DNA from: Elizabethkingia sp. YR214
GTDB lineage: Bacteria > Bacteroidota > Bacteroidia > Flavobacteriales > Weeksellaceae
Direction: 5' to 3'
Assembly (NCBI RefSeq): GCF_003058195.1
Contig: NZ_QBUH01000002.1
Coordinates: forward strand, 186,001-250,000
DNA: 64,000 nucleotides
Positions 42,982-51,886 of the stretch are shown here, one piece after another (the first letter of the stretch is position 1; every line of letters begins with the position of its first letter). The position numbers and the translations under genes were made by a program. Below the pieces are notes generated by a model, which worked only from the letters and a program-made list of their open reading frames with translations, searched no databases and was not told the DNA's origin.

Positions 42982-44511
42982 ATGGAAAGAGGAATTATTA
43001 TTTTAGATTTCGGTTCACAATATAACCAGTTAATCGGAAGAAGAGTAAGAGAGATGGGAGTGTACTCCGAAATTATCCCTTACTACACACCATTGGAAGA
43101 AATTAAAGAAAGAAATCCTTTCGGTATTATTCTTTCTGGTGGTCCTTCTTCGGTAAATGCAGAAGATGCACATTTGGTTTCAAAAGAAATTTTCGAATTA
43201 GGAATTCCTGTTTTAGGAATTTGCTATGGAATGCAGCTAACAGCACACCTTCTAGGAGGTAAAGTTGCTAAAGGTGTAAAAGGAGAATATGGTAAAGCTG
43301 AACTGGAAATTGTAAAGGCTTGTTCTTTATTCGACGGAGTAAAAGAAAGATCTATTGCATGGATGAGCCATTTTGACGAAGTTGAAACAGCTCCTCAGGG
43401 ATTTGATATCGTTGCTAAATCTGGTGTTATTGCCGGAATGGCAAATGAAGATAAAAAAATCTTTACTGTTCAGTTTCACCCTGAAGTTTCTCATACAGAG
43501 GAAGGAAGTAGGATGTTGGAGAACTTTGTTCTGAACATCTGTCAGTCCGAAAAAAGTTGGAAGCTGACTAACTATATTGAAAGAACAGTTGCTGATATTA
43601 AAGAAAGAGTAGGCGGCCAGAAAGTTATTCTTGGACTTTCCGGAGGTGTAGATTCTTCTGTAGCAGCCGTGTTAATCCATAAAGCTATCGGAGATCAGCT
43701 GACTTGTATTTTTGTAGATACAGGACTTCTGAGAAAAGATGAAGCGAAAAAAGTAATGGAGAACTACGGACAGCATTTCCATATGAACATTAAACTGGTA
43801 GATGCTGCTGACAGATTCTTGTCTAAGCTGGCTGGTGTTGATGATCCTGAACAGAAAAGAAAAATTATCGGAAACGAGTTTATCGCTGTTTTTGATGAGG
43901 AATCTCATAAAATTGAAGGCGCTAAATTCTTAGCCCAAGGAACAATCTATCCGGATGTTATCGAATCCCAGTCTGTAAAAGGACCTTCTGCAGTAATCAA
44001 GTCTCACCACAATGTTGGTGGTCTTCCTGAGGAAATGGATTTCGAACTTTTAGAACCACTAAGAGAGCTTTTCAAAGACGAAGTAAGAAAAGTTGGAGAA
44101 GAACTAGGTATTCCTCACCACTTGGTATACAGACACCCGTTCCCAGGTCCCGGATTAGGTATTCGTGTTCTTGGAGCAGTAGATGTAGAAAAAGTAAGAA
44201 TCTTACAGGAAGCAGATGATATCTTCATCGAAGAATTGTACAAAAATGATCTGTATGAAAAAGTATCTCAGGCTTTCGTAGTATTACTTCCGGTGAAATC
44301 TGTTGGAGTAATGGGAGATGAGAGAACTTATGAATATACAGCTGTTGTACGTTCTGCTAATACTATAGACTTTATGACGGCTACATGGAGCAAACTTCCT
44401 TATGAATTTCTGGAAACTGTTTCCAACAGAATTATCAATGAGGTAAGAGGTATTAACCGTGTTGCTTACGATATTTCAAGTAAACCACCTGCAACAATCG
44501 AGTGGGAATAA
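42982..44511 (+). CDS. guaA: GMP synthase (glutamine-hydrolysing) GuaA
   Basis: Converts XMP to GMP with glutamine and ATP. 509 residues. Class I amidotransferase domain (about 1-190) with the nucleophile cysteine in [17 protein letters not shown] at about residue 80 and the His-Glu pair in [15 protein letters not shown]-pyrophosphatase domain with the P-loop [15 protein letters not shown] (about 215-229) and C-terminal dimerisation domain ending PPATIEWE. It ends purine block two at a strong terminator; guaB and purA are not in the window. Confidence 0.97.
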   Translation: MERGIIILDFGSQYNQLIGRRVREMGVYSEIIPYYTPLEEIKERNPFGIILSGGPSSVNAEDAHLVSKEIFELGIPVLGICYGMQLTAHLLGGKVAKGVKGEYGKAELEIVKACSLFDGVKERSIAWMSHFDEVETAPQGFDIVAKSGVIAGMANEDKKIFTVQFHPEVSHTEEGSRMLENFVLNICQSEKSWKLTNYIERTVADIKERVGGQKVILGLSGGVDSSVAAVLIHKAIGDQLTCIFVDTGLLRKDEAKKVMENYGQHFHMNIKLVDAADRFLSKLAGVDDPEQKRKIIGNEFIAVFDEESHKIEGAKFLAQGTIYPDVIESQSVKGPSAVIKSHHNVGGLPEEMDFELLEPLRELFKDEVRKVGEELGIPHHLVYRHPFPGPGLGIRVLGAVDVEKVRILQEADDIFIEELYKNDLYEKVSQAFVVLLPVKSVGVMGDERTYEYTAVVRSANTIDFMTATWSKLPYEFLETVSNRIINEVRGINRVAYDISSKPPATIEWE

Positions 44512-44534
44512 TTTCCTATATCGATTAATATATT

Positions 44535-44561
44535 AAAGCAGCCTTTTGGCTGCTTTTTTTG
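44535..44561 (+). terminator. rho-independent terminator after guaA
   Basis: Nine-bp perfect stem AAAGCAGCC / GGCTGCTTT (44535-44543, 44548-44556), TTTT loop, long T-run. Confidence 0.9.
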
Positions 44562-44587
44562 TAGTAGGCTTCCTAAATTATATTGAA

Positions 44588-44595
44588 TATATTTG
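44588..44595 (+). promoter_or_regulatory. -7 promoter element of the UbiB-like gene
   Basis: TATATTTG fits TAnnTTTG, 39 bases before the ATG. No convincing -33 box. Confidence 0.45.
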
Positions 44596-44634
44596 GAGGA
44601 ACAGTTTTTGATTAACTAGAACAAAATTATTGTA

Positions 44635-46281
44635 ATGCTAAATAAACAACAGAGAAAGCTAAAGCGCACAAGCCGTCTTATTTCGGTTCTTGCTAAATAT
44701 GGTTTTAAAGATATTGTGTCCAGAATTGGAGGGCAGAATGATCAAAAAACAAATTTCTCTGATGAGCCGGATACCCAGAATACAGTATACGAACGTATCC
44801 GTATGGCATTAGAAGAATTGGGACCCTCCTTTGTTAAAATAGGTCAGGCTTTTAGTAACCGGGAAGATATGCTTCCTAAAGAAATGATTGCCGAACTACA
44901 AAATCTACAAGATAGAGTAGAAGTACAGGATCTTGATCTTGATTCTATATTGGAAGAGCAACTGAGTATTAGTATTTCAGATGTATTCCAGTCTTTGGAT
45001 AGAAAACCTATTGCTTCTGCTTCTATTGCACAGGTATATAAAGGTATACTAAAAGATGGCAGCCCTGTAGTACTAAAAATAAAAAGACAGGGAATTCAGG
45101 AGGTTATTGAAGATGATTTATTACTCATGAAAGATCTGGCAAAGATTCTCAATACTTATTTTGAATTTGCACAGCATCTGGACCTGAATAAAGCGATTGC
45201 TACGTTTGAAAAATCATTGCTTACGGAACTCTCTTTGGTACAGGAAAAAGAAAACATACAAAAATTTGCTTTTAACTTCAGGAATAACAAAAGTACTTAT
45301 GTTCCTAAAGTATATGAAGAACTGAGCAATAACGAAGTATTGTGTATGGAGTTTATAGATGGTGTAAAAGCAACAGATATCGAAGGATTAAAAAGATACG
45401 GATTGGATCCTGAAATAATTGCGGATAGAGGGCTTCAGCTATTTCTGGCGCAAATCCTGGATTATGGCTTCTTTCATGCAGATCCACATGCAGGAAATAT
45501 TCTAGTAAAACCAGACGGTAGAGTTGTATTTATTGACCTTGGAGCTACGGGAACTATTTTCCCTCAGGACAAGGAATTATTAGAAAACTTTATCATTAAT
45601 TTCATTTCGAAAAGACCCAGAAAGCTTATTGAAGTCATTAAAAAAATGGCTGTTGAAATAGATATTAAAGATGAACGTAAACTGGAAAATGATCTTCAGG
45701 AAGTTTTAGATTTTGTACATAGTGCATCTCTGGAAAACATAGATGCCGGCTTTATTCTGAATAAGCTGCGTGCTATTCTGATGGAAAATAAAGTCAACAT
45801 GCCGGAATATTTTTATCTTCTGGTACGTGGAATAAGTCTTATTGAAAGTGTAGGCCGAAAAATAAATCCTAACATGGATCTTGTGAAAAGTGCAGAGCCA
45901 TATGTGAAGAAGATTATGATGAAGCGTATAAGTCCGAGATATCTATTTAATAAAGGGGTGAAGAGAGCAGAAGAAATTGCAGAACATATTGATGTTTTAC
46001 CACGTGAAATTAGTAGTGTTTTATTGAAAGCGAATGAAGGAACACTTACCCTGAATACAGAAGTTAAAAATCTCTCCAAAACTAATAATATTATACAAAG
46101 AGGGTTTCATGACCTTATTCTGGCTCTTATCCTTTGTGCTAATATGATTGGTACGGCAATTTTATGGGTTGGGAAGGCTGAGCCATTGGTTGGTAATATA
46201 TCTGTACTGGGTATTATTGGTATTGTGATTAATGTCATTATTATTTTTATTCTGGTACTAAGAATATTAAGAAAAAGATAA
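44635..46281 (+). CDS. ABC1/UbiB-family atypical kinase
   Basis: 548 residues. The family's lysine-glycine-glutamine motif is present (GPSFVKIGQAFSNREDMLP, about 60-78), then the alanine-rich loop ASASIAQVYKG, VVLKIKRQGIQE with the nucleotide-binding lysine, MEFIDGVKATD, and the catalytic/metal region FFHADPHAGNILVKPDGRVVFIDLGATG (about 280-307). Two membrane helices lie at the C-terminus (about 490-545). UbiB/Coq8 proteins are ATPases that help quinone synthesis by handling isoprenoid lipids at the membrane; here menaquinone would be the expected quinone (inference). Monocistronic. Confidence 0.9.
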   Translation: MLNKQQRKLKRTSRLISVLAKYGFKDIVSRIGGQNDQKTNFSDEPDTQNTVYERIRMALEELGPSFVKIGQAFSNREDMLPKEMIAELQNLQDRVEVQDLDLDSILEEQLSISISDVFQSLDRKPIASASIAQVYKGILKDGSPVVLKIKRQGIQEVIEDDLLLMKDLAKILNTYFEFAQHLDLNKAIATFEKSLLTELSLVQEKENIQKFAFNFRNNKSTYVPKVYEELSNNEVLCMEFIDGVKATDIEGLKRYGLDPEIIADRGLQLFLAQILDYGFFHADPHAGNILVKPDGRVVFIDLGATGTIFPQDKELLENFIINFISKRPRKLIEVIKKMAVEIDIKDERKLENDLQEVLDFVHSASLENIDAGFILNKLRAILMENKVNMPEYFYLLVRGISLIESVGRKINPNMDLVKSAEPYVKKIMMKRISPRYLFNKGVKRAEEIAEHIDVLPREISSVLLKANEGTLTLNTEVKNLSKTNNIIQRGFHDLILALILCANMIGTAILWVGKAEPLVGNISVLGIIGIVINVIIIFILVLRILRKR

Positions 46282-46395
46282 TTACAGACGGTTAATTTCT
46301 TTTATATTTTATTTTATTCCGAATTTTTTCAATACTCTTTATTATAACAAACCTCCTACTGAAGCTTATAAAGCAAGGTTTTATTTAAAAAGTGT

Positions 46396-46417
46396 TAAAT
46401 TTGTTTATTCTAAATAA
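46396..46417 (+). promoter_or_regulatory. TonB-receptor promoter with adjacent ATTCTAAATAA element
   Basis: TAAATTTG (46396-46403) is a TAnnTTTG -7 box. It is directly followed by TTATTCTAAATAA (46405-46417), covering the expected start of transcription. ATTCTAAAT resembles one arm of iron-box-like operators (inverted ATTTAGAAT / ATTCTAAAT pairs). Iron control is a guess supported only by this half-site. Confidence 0.4.
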
Positions 46418-46440
46418 GAACAATTACACACTACTACTAA

Positions 46441-48582
46441 ATGAAAAAAACACTACTATGCTTAGGGAGTGTATTCCTTGTATCGGGAATTGCAAATGCT
46501 CAGAAAAATGTTATTAAAGTAAATGATTCTGTTAAACAAGGTAGACTTGATGAAGTCATTATAACAGCAACGAGGACACCAGAGATAATAAAAAAAACAG
46601 CCTCAACAGTACATATTATCAACCGAAAAGAAATTGAAGAGCAAGCTGCAATTTCTCCGGATCTTAGTAATATCCTTGCTTATCAGGTTCCTGGATTAGC
46701 ATTTGGAAATAACCTCGTTGGAAACAGAGGACAAACATTACGGGGGAGAAATGTATTGATAATGATAGACGGGATTCCACAATCCAGCCCACTCCGGAAT
46801 AACGACAGAGAGATTAGAAGTATAGATCCTTCTGTACTTGAAAGAATTGAAGTCGTTAAAGGTGCAACATCTATTTATGGAAACGGTGCAGAAGGAGGAA
46901 TTATTAATTATATAACTCAAAAAGATAATTCGAAAAAAACAATATCCGGAAAAACTGTCTTAGGATTCACAGGACACGAATTATTCAATAACAAGATGTT
47001 TAAATCCGAAGGAGGGGCCGGATATAGAGTATCACAGAGCTTTTATGGAAAATTGGGCAAATTTGATTATCTGGTAAACGGAACTTTCACAGAAAATGGT
47101 GTTAAGATTGATGGAGAGGGTTTGGTTCAAAATCCCAGATATGGACTTGGGGAAACAAAAGTGAATAACGCCTTTGCAAAATTGGGTTATTCATTTAATG
47201 ATAAAAGTAGAATAGAATTGATGTACAACTATTATTCTAGTTTACAAGATTCTAAATATATTCTGGATAAAGGAAAATATGGTGTAACACCATCAACAGG
47301 TAAAATAGGAGAAGGTCTTGGTGTAAAAGAAGGAACTAAATACAATCATAACGCATATCTGAAATACACTAATGCTTCCATATTCAGAAATACATCATTC
47401 AATGCGTCTGTTTATTTTCAGGACTTTTATACGATTTACGACTACAGAGAAGCTCCCCGTTGGAAAACAGGCGGACAATCTGCAATTCTGGAAAAGAAAT
47501 ATGGTTTCCGGACCGACTTTAATACAGAATTCAGAAAAGACGGTATATTAAAAGCTTCTCTTACTTATGGTATTGATCTACTGAATGAACATACTACGCA
47601 GCCATTAGTAGATGGCAGAGTATGGGTTCCTGAGTTGAATATGCTGGCATTTGCGCCTTTTATACAAAGCAAACTATATCTTACAGAAGATTTAACAGTA
47701 AAAATGGGGAGCCGCTGGGATTTAATGAATATAAAAGTTCCGGATTACACAACGCTTCCTTCCGGAAAAGACAGTGCTTTTAATGTACAAGGAGGAAGTC
47801 TGAAGTATAAGAATTTTTCATACAATGCTGGACTTAGTTATACTGCTTTTAGCTATTTCCAGCCATTTACATCCTATTCCAGAGGATTCAATATTTATGA
47901 TCTTGGACGTGTACTGAGAGATGCTAAAAGTAATGTGCTAAACGAAATTAATACAGAACCCGTTGAAGTAGACAGCTATGAAATAGGTTTCAATAGTAAA
48001 ATAGGAAAGATTATAGACTTTTCTGCGAGTTATTTTTATAATTACTCTAAGCTTGGAGCAGATTTAGTTTCTGTGAATGGTTTTTGGACACCATTGCGAG
48101 CGCCACAATATATTAGTGGAGTGGATCTTGTAATGAATATTTATCCGACAAGAGGATTGAATATAGGAGTAAATTATACTTATCAGGAAGGGAAAGTAGA
48201 TGTAAATAATGACAATACCTATCAAAAGTATCTGAGTGGGCTGAGGATTGCACCGCCAAGATTAAATTCTTATGTCAAATGGATGTCTGATGACAAAAAA
48301 CTGAATATCGGTGTATACCATATGTACTCATTCAAAAGAGATCGTTTTTCTCCGGATAAATCAGGAAAGTATGAAGAAGGTGAAGGACCTGTAGAATCTT
48401 TCAATCTGTTCAATTTTCAGGGAAGTTACAAATTTAATCAATTTATAATGTTAGGGCTGGGAGTAGAAAACCTGTTTAATAAGACCTATTTTACCCCTAC
48501 ATCCATGTACACTGCAAGGGATGCTGAATATGTGAGAGGTAATGGGAGATATTATACATTGACACTGAGTTTCAGATATTAA
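46441..48582 (+). CDS. TonB-dependent receptor, siderophore/iron type
   Basis: 713 residues. Signal peptide ending VSGIANAQ, TonB-box region LDEVIITATRTPEIIKKT (about 35-52), plug domain to about 165 with LRGRNVLIMIDGIPQSSP, RIEVVKGATSIYGNGAEGGIINYIT, and a 22-strand barrel ending RYYTLTLSFRY with a C-terminal aromatic. It lacks the N-terminal carboxypeptidase-like domain of SusC proteins and has no partner SusD, so it looks like an iron-siderophore, haem or vitamin importer. The substrate is not determinable; a FecA/FhuA-like ferric siderophore role is the first guess. Monocistronic. Confidence 0.88.
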   Translation: MKKTLLCLGSVFLVSGIANAQKNVIKVNDSVKQGRLDEVIITATRTPEIIKKTASTVHIINRKEIEEQAAISPDLSNILAYQVPGLAFGNNLVGNRGQTLRGRNVLIMIDGIPQSSPLRNNDREIRSIDPSVLERIEVVKGATSIYGNGAEGGIINYITQKDNSKKTISGKTVLGFTGHELFNNKMFKSEGGAGYRVSQSFYGKLGKFDYLVNGTFTENGVKIDGEGLVQNPRYGLGETKVNNAFAKLGYSFNDKSRIELMYNYYSSLQDSKYILDKGKYGVTPSTGKIGEGLGVKEGTKYNHNAYLKYTNASIFRNTSFNASVYFQDFYTIYDYREAPRWKTGGQSAILEKKYGFRTDFNTEFRKDGILKASLTYGIDLLNEHTTQPLVDGRVWVPELNMLAFAPFIQSKLYLTEDLTVKMGSRWDLMNIKVPDYTTLPSGKDSAFNVQGGSLKYKNFSYNAGLSYTAFSYFQPFTSYSRGFNIYDLGRVLRDAKSNVLNEINTEPVEVDSYEIGFNSKIGKIIDFSASYFYNYSKLGADLVSVNGFWTPLRAPQYISGVDLVMNIYPTRGLNIGVNYTYQEGKVDVNNDNTYQKYLSGLRIAPPRLNSYVKWMSDDKKLNIGVYHMYSFKRDRFSPDKSGKYEEGEGPVESFNLFNFQGSYKFNQFIMLGLGVENLFNKTYFTPTSMYTARDAEYVRGNGRYYTLTLSFRY

Positions 48583-48681
48583 TTTGATTAACAAAAGCAG
48601 GTATTACAATCAGTATATGGATATAGAAATAGTGAAAAGAGAAACTTAGTGCTAAAATTTCGGTTTTCATATACTGATTCA

Positions 48682-48689
48682 TATCTTTG
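48682..48689 (+). promoter_or_regulatory. -7 promoter element directly before the helicase start codon
   Basis: TATCTTTG fits TAnnTTTG and ends only 4 bases before the ATG at 48694. With the usual 5-7 base gap to the start of transcription, the mRNA would be leaderless or nearly so. Confidence 0.45.
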
Positions 48690-48693
48690 CAAA

Positions 48694-50040
48694 ATGATAA
48701 CATTTGAGGATTTCGAATTACCGAAAAATCTTTTTTCGGCATTAGAGCAAAACGGAATAACTGTACCAACCCCTATTCAGCTGAAGAGCTTTAAACCTAT
48801 TTTGTCCGGACGCGATGTTATGGGTATTGCACAAACGGGTACAGGTAAAACCCTGGCTTATTTATTGCCAGTTCTCAAAATGTGGAAATATTCCAAAGCC
48901 GACAACCCTACAGTACTGGTTTTAGTACCTACTCGTGAACTTGTTGTACAGGTTACGGAAATACTTGAAAATCTAACTGAAAACATGACAGCTCGTGTTA
49001 TAGGTATTTATGGTGGTAAAAATATTAATACACAGAAATTGTTGTTTGACAATGGTTGTGATATTTTGGTAGGAACACCTGGTCGAGTACTAGATTTAGC
49101 AATAGATAATGCAATAAGCCTAAAAGATGTACGTCATCTTGTTATTGATGAGTTTGATGAAATGCTAAACTTAGGATTCCGCCCACAGTTAACTCACATC
49201 TTTGAAGTAATGCGTCAGAAGAGACAGAATATATTATTCTCTGCAACGATGACGGAAGCTGTTGATACGATGCTGGATGAATATTTTAACGGTCCTGAAG
49301 AAATAAGCTTAGCAAAATCGGGAACTCCACTAGAAAAAATTACTCAGCAGGGATATAAGGTCGAGAACTTCAATACTAAAATCAACTTGTTAAAACATCT
49401 TTTGGAAAGTGATGAAAGCATGTCTAAAGTATTGGTTTTTGCTAATAATAAGAAACATGCAGATTATCTTTTCAATACGTTAGACGAGTTGTATCCGGAT
49501 CAGTTTGATGTAATCCACTCCAATAAATCTCAGAACTACAGGCTAAGAGCCATGCGTAAATTTGAAGATGCCGAAGTGCGTGGCCTTATTACAACAGATG
49601 TAATGGCACGTGGTCTAGATATTTCAGATATTACCCATGTATTCAATTTTGAAGTTCCAGAGGTTCCAGAACAATATATTCACCGTATCGGTCGTACGGG
49701 TCGTGCTGATAAAGATGGTACAGCAATTTCTTTCATTACTAAAAAAGAAGAAGCTTTGCTATTGGAGATTGAAGTTTTAATGAATAAAGAGCTTCAGTTT
49801 CTCGATTTCCCTGAGGAAGTAACTATTAATCCTAAAAAAATCGAATCTGAGAAAGAAGAGGTTAAAATGAAGAATCCTACCAAAGCTCCGGATATTACGC
49901 AGGGTGGTGGAGCATTTCATGAAAAGAAGGATAAGAATAAAAAGATTAATCTTGGTGGACCTACTAAAAGAAAACCACCTAAAACAAAGCCTGCTAACAG
50001 AAATCAGCAGAAACAAAAAGCCAAAAGAAATAAGAGATAA
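48694..50040 (+). CDS. DEAD-box RNA helicase
   Basis: 448 residues from the ATG at 48694 (MITFEDFELPKNL), which matches the family N-terminus; a GTG-started extension from 48649 crosses the promoter and is rejected. Motifs in order: Q motif GITVPTPIQ, I AQTGTGKT, Ia PTRELVVQV, Ib GTPGRVLDL, II VIDEFDEML (VIDEFDEM: D-E-F-D rather than DEAD), III SAT, IV VLVFANNKK, V TTDVMARGLDI, VI HRIGRTGRA. The ~70-residue tail is basic and disordered (KKINLGGPTKRKPPKTKPANR), typical for RNA binding. The motif II variant DEFD is common in Bacteroidota RhlE-like enzymes. It probably assists ribosome assembly or RNA turnover. Confidence 0.93.
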   Translation: MITFEDFELPKNLFSALEQNGITVPTPIQLKSFKPILSGRDVMGIAQTGTGKTLAYLLPVLKMWKYSKADNPTVLVLVPTRELVVQVTEILENLTENMTARVIGIYGGKNINTQKLLFDNGCDILVGTPGRVLDLAIDNAISLKDVRHLVIDEFDEMLNLGFRPQLTHIFEVMRQKRQNILFSATMTEAVDTMLDEYFNGPEEISLAKSGTPLEKITQQGYKVENFNTKINLLKHLLESDESMSKVLVFANNKKHADYLFNTLDELYPDQFDVIHSNKSQNYRLRAMRKFEDAEVRGLITTDVMARGLDISDITHVFNFEVPEVPEQYIHRIGRTGRADKDGTAISFITKKEEALLLEIEVLMNKELQFLDFPEEVTINPKKIESEKEEVKMKNPTKAPDITQGGGAFHEKKDKNKKINLGGPTKRKPPKTKPANRNQQKQKAKRNKR

Positions 50041-50054
50041 TAACAGCTCAAATA

Positions 50055-50086
50055 AAAACCGTGTAAGAATTTACACGGTTTTTTAT
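50055..50086. terminator. bidirectional terminator between helicase and patatin genes
   Basis: Twelve-bp perfect stem AAAACCGTGTAA / TTACACGGTTTT (50055-50066, 50071-50082), 4-base loop, T-run on plus and A-run on the other side. Confidence 0.9.
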
Positions 50087-50132
50087 ATTGGAGATTATAG
50101 AATATTTTAACTGAAAAATCTCTGATGTTTCT

Positions 50133-50939
50133 TTAGTGTTGTGTAAAATAATTTTTTAGCTGCTCCCGGGCACATTTTCTACCATATTCAATTTGACTCT
50201 GAGCTTTATAGAACTCATACAATTCACAGGAATAACGGGAAATATTAATCATAAAATCAGGAGCATGTTCTCTAAGATTAAAATTACCAATAGTTTCAAT
50301 CATCAAAGATATAGTCCGGTTAGTCAGTCTAAGCATTCCCAGCTTAGATGAAGGCGTAGGAAGAGCTTTTCCTTCAAAAGGAATTCTGGCATTAACGTTT
50401 ACTGCGAGTATTTTATCTTCCGGATTAGTTTTTATTGCATAATCAATCGGAATGTTATTCAGAACACCACCGTCTACCAAAACCATATTGTCTTTTATAA
50501 CCGGCGTAAAAACAGAGGGAATAGCTATAGATGCTCTTATAGCATCATAGATATTACCTGAATTAATATAGACAGGCTGATGTGCCTGTATGTCTGTCGC
50601 TAGACATGCAAATGGAATTTTAAGGTCCTCAATATTTTTTCCGGGAACAGCCAGACTTAGGATATTCAGGATTTTTTCACCTTTAATGAAACCACCGTTT
50701 TTGAATGAAAAATCTATAAGCCTTAAAAAGCTGTAACGGTTAAGCTTTACTATCCATTCTTTAAACTCCTGAAGTTTGCCCATGGCATATATTCCTCCAA
50801 CTAATGCACCCATGGAAGTACCAACAATACTGTTTATTTTAAAGTTTTGCCTCTCCAGTTCTTCGATAACACCTATATGGGCTAAGCCTCTTGCACCACC
50901 ACCGGAAAGGACTAAGGATATATTTTTGTTGACTTCCAT
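50133..50939 (-). CDS. patatin-like phospholipase
   Basis: 268 residues. The Ser-Asp dyad hydrolase motifs of the RssA/patatin family are complete: oxyanion hole GGGARGLAHIGV (about 12-23), nucleophile GTSMGALVGG with Ser at about 42, and the Asp of VDGGVLNNIP at about 155. There is no signal peptide, so it is probably cytoplasmic, acting on lysophospholipids or acyl esters. Convergent with the helicase and upstream (in transcription) of nothing obvious; a 41-base gap separates it from the lipoprotein gene whose transcript would run into it. Confidence 0.92.
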   Translation of the reverse strand: MEVNKNISLVLSGGGARGLAHIGVIEELERQNFKINSIVGTSMGALVGGIYAMGKLQEFKEWIVKLNRYSFLRLIDFSFKNGGFIKGEKILNILSLAVPGKNIEDLKIPFACLATDIQAHQPVYINSGNIYDAIRASIAIPSVFTPVIKDNMVLVDGGVLNNIPIDYAIKTNPEDKILAVNVNARIPFEGKALPTPSSKLGMLRLTNRTISLMIETIGNFNLREHAPDFMINISRYSCELYEFYKAQSQIEYGRKCAREQLKNYFTQH

Positions 50940-50980
50940 AACTTTGATTTTATAATGCTTTTGTTTATTGCATTAAAATA

Positions 50981-51829
50981 TTATTCCAGAATTAAATTAC
51001 CACTAGAATCATAAGGGAAAGGCCATTTGTCTTCTGATTCCTTATATGGAATTCCGTTCATACCATAACTCATTTCTATTCTGGATCTGAAATTGTTTTT
51101 AGATAAGCTTCTTTCAAAATAATCATTGAGAATACCCAGCTTTGTAAATGGGTTTTTACTGGTATCATAATCACCAAAAGTTACTTCTTTAATCTTATCT
51201 ACTGAATTTATGCTTCCGGTTTTGTGACTGGTTGTTACTATTTTCTGAAGATTACTGTTTGAATCATATATATAATCTTCAACAATAGTTTCAATGTATT
51301 CCCAAGGCTCCAAAGTATTAAATAATTTGTTAGGGTATGTTGTTTCTCTTTTTACTAAAGTTTTATTATTATAAAAATACTTTATTCTTTTATCATATTT
51401 GGGATTATGATTCAGACTGGGAATATTTTTTTCTATAATCTGGTTATTATTGTTAAATAGAATATTTTCTTCAATATCAATTATAGTAGAATTAGGATCT
51501 TTTATATCAATTTTTTTTGTAGAGGCAGATGAGTTATTGTATTTTATGATTATAGCTACCCTATCGGTAAATATATAACTGTATGTAGATGGCTGTAAAA
51601 CTGACCCAATTCTTTTTGTTATTCTGTTCTTTGAGTCATATTCAAATTCAAAATAACTGTTTACTTCCGGACCGGAGGCTGATATATTATATCCCTCAGG
51701 AGAAAATACCGGATTAAGTCTCTTAACAAGGAATTCCTGTTCAGTCTTAATATCAGATTCATTATCACTGTTACGACAGGAAAATAATAAGATGAAAATT
51801 GAAAGAAGATAAAATAGATTTTTATTCAT
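50981..51829 (-). CDS. lipoprotein of unknown function, paralogue A
   Basis: 282 residues. Lipoprotein signal ends LLFSC with Cys18, followed by RNSDNESD. The mature protein contains repeats of the kind F-E-Y-D-S-K-N-R-ITKRIG and YDSNSNLQKIV, and ends YDSSGNLILE: short beta-hairpin (YD/RHS-like) units common in Bacteroidota surface proteins. No enzyme motif is seen. It is a tandem paralogue of the next gene, with about three quarters of the last 100 residues identical, including an unbroken stretch around GDYDTSKNPF and KLGILNDYFERSLSKNNF. The role is unknown; surface adhesion or a substrate-binding function is only a guess. Confidence 0.75.
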   Translation of the reverse strand: MNKNLFYLLSIFILLFSCRNSDNESDIKTEQEFLVKRLNPVFSPEGYNISASGPEVNSYFEFEYDSKNRITKRIGSVLQPSTYSYIFTDRVAIIIKYNNSSASTKKIDIKDPNSTIIDIEENILFNNNNQIIEKNIPSLNHNPKYDKRIKYFYNNKTLVKRETTYPNKLFNTLEPWEYIETIVEDYIYDSNSNLQKIVTTSHKTGSINSVDKIKEVTFGDYDTSKNPFTKLGILNDYFERSLSKNNFRSRIEMSYGMNGIPYKESEDKWPFPYDSSGNLILE

Positions 51830-51886
51830 ATGATTTTTTATTATTGTATATATGTCTGATGATTAATCTTGTAATATATTAAAGTG

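Noticed and set aside
48649-48693. Longer helicase start at 48649
   Set aside because: It lies upstream of the TATCTTTG promoter box, and the added residues are not typical of the family.
49141-49170. Helicase motif II reading DEFD instead of DEAD as an inactivating change
   Set aside because: The two metal/ATP residues of the motif (first Asp and Glu) and the final Asp are kept; variants of the third position occur in active members.
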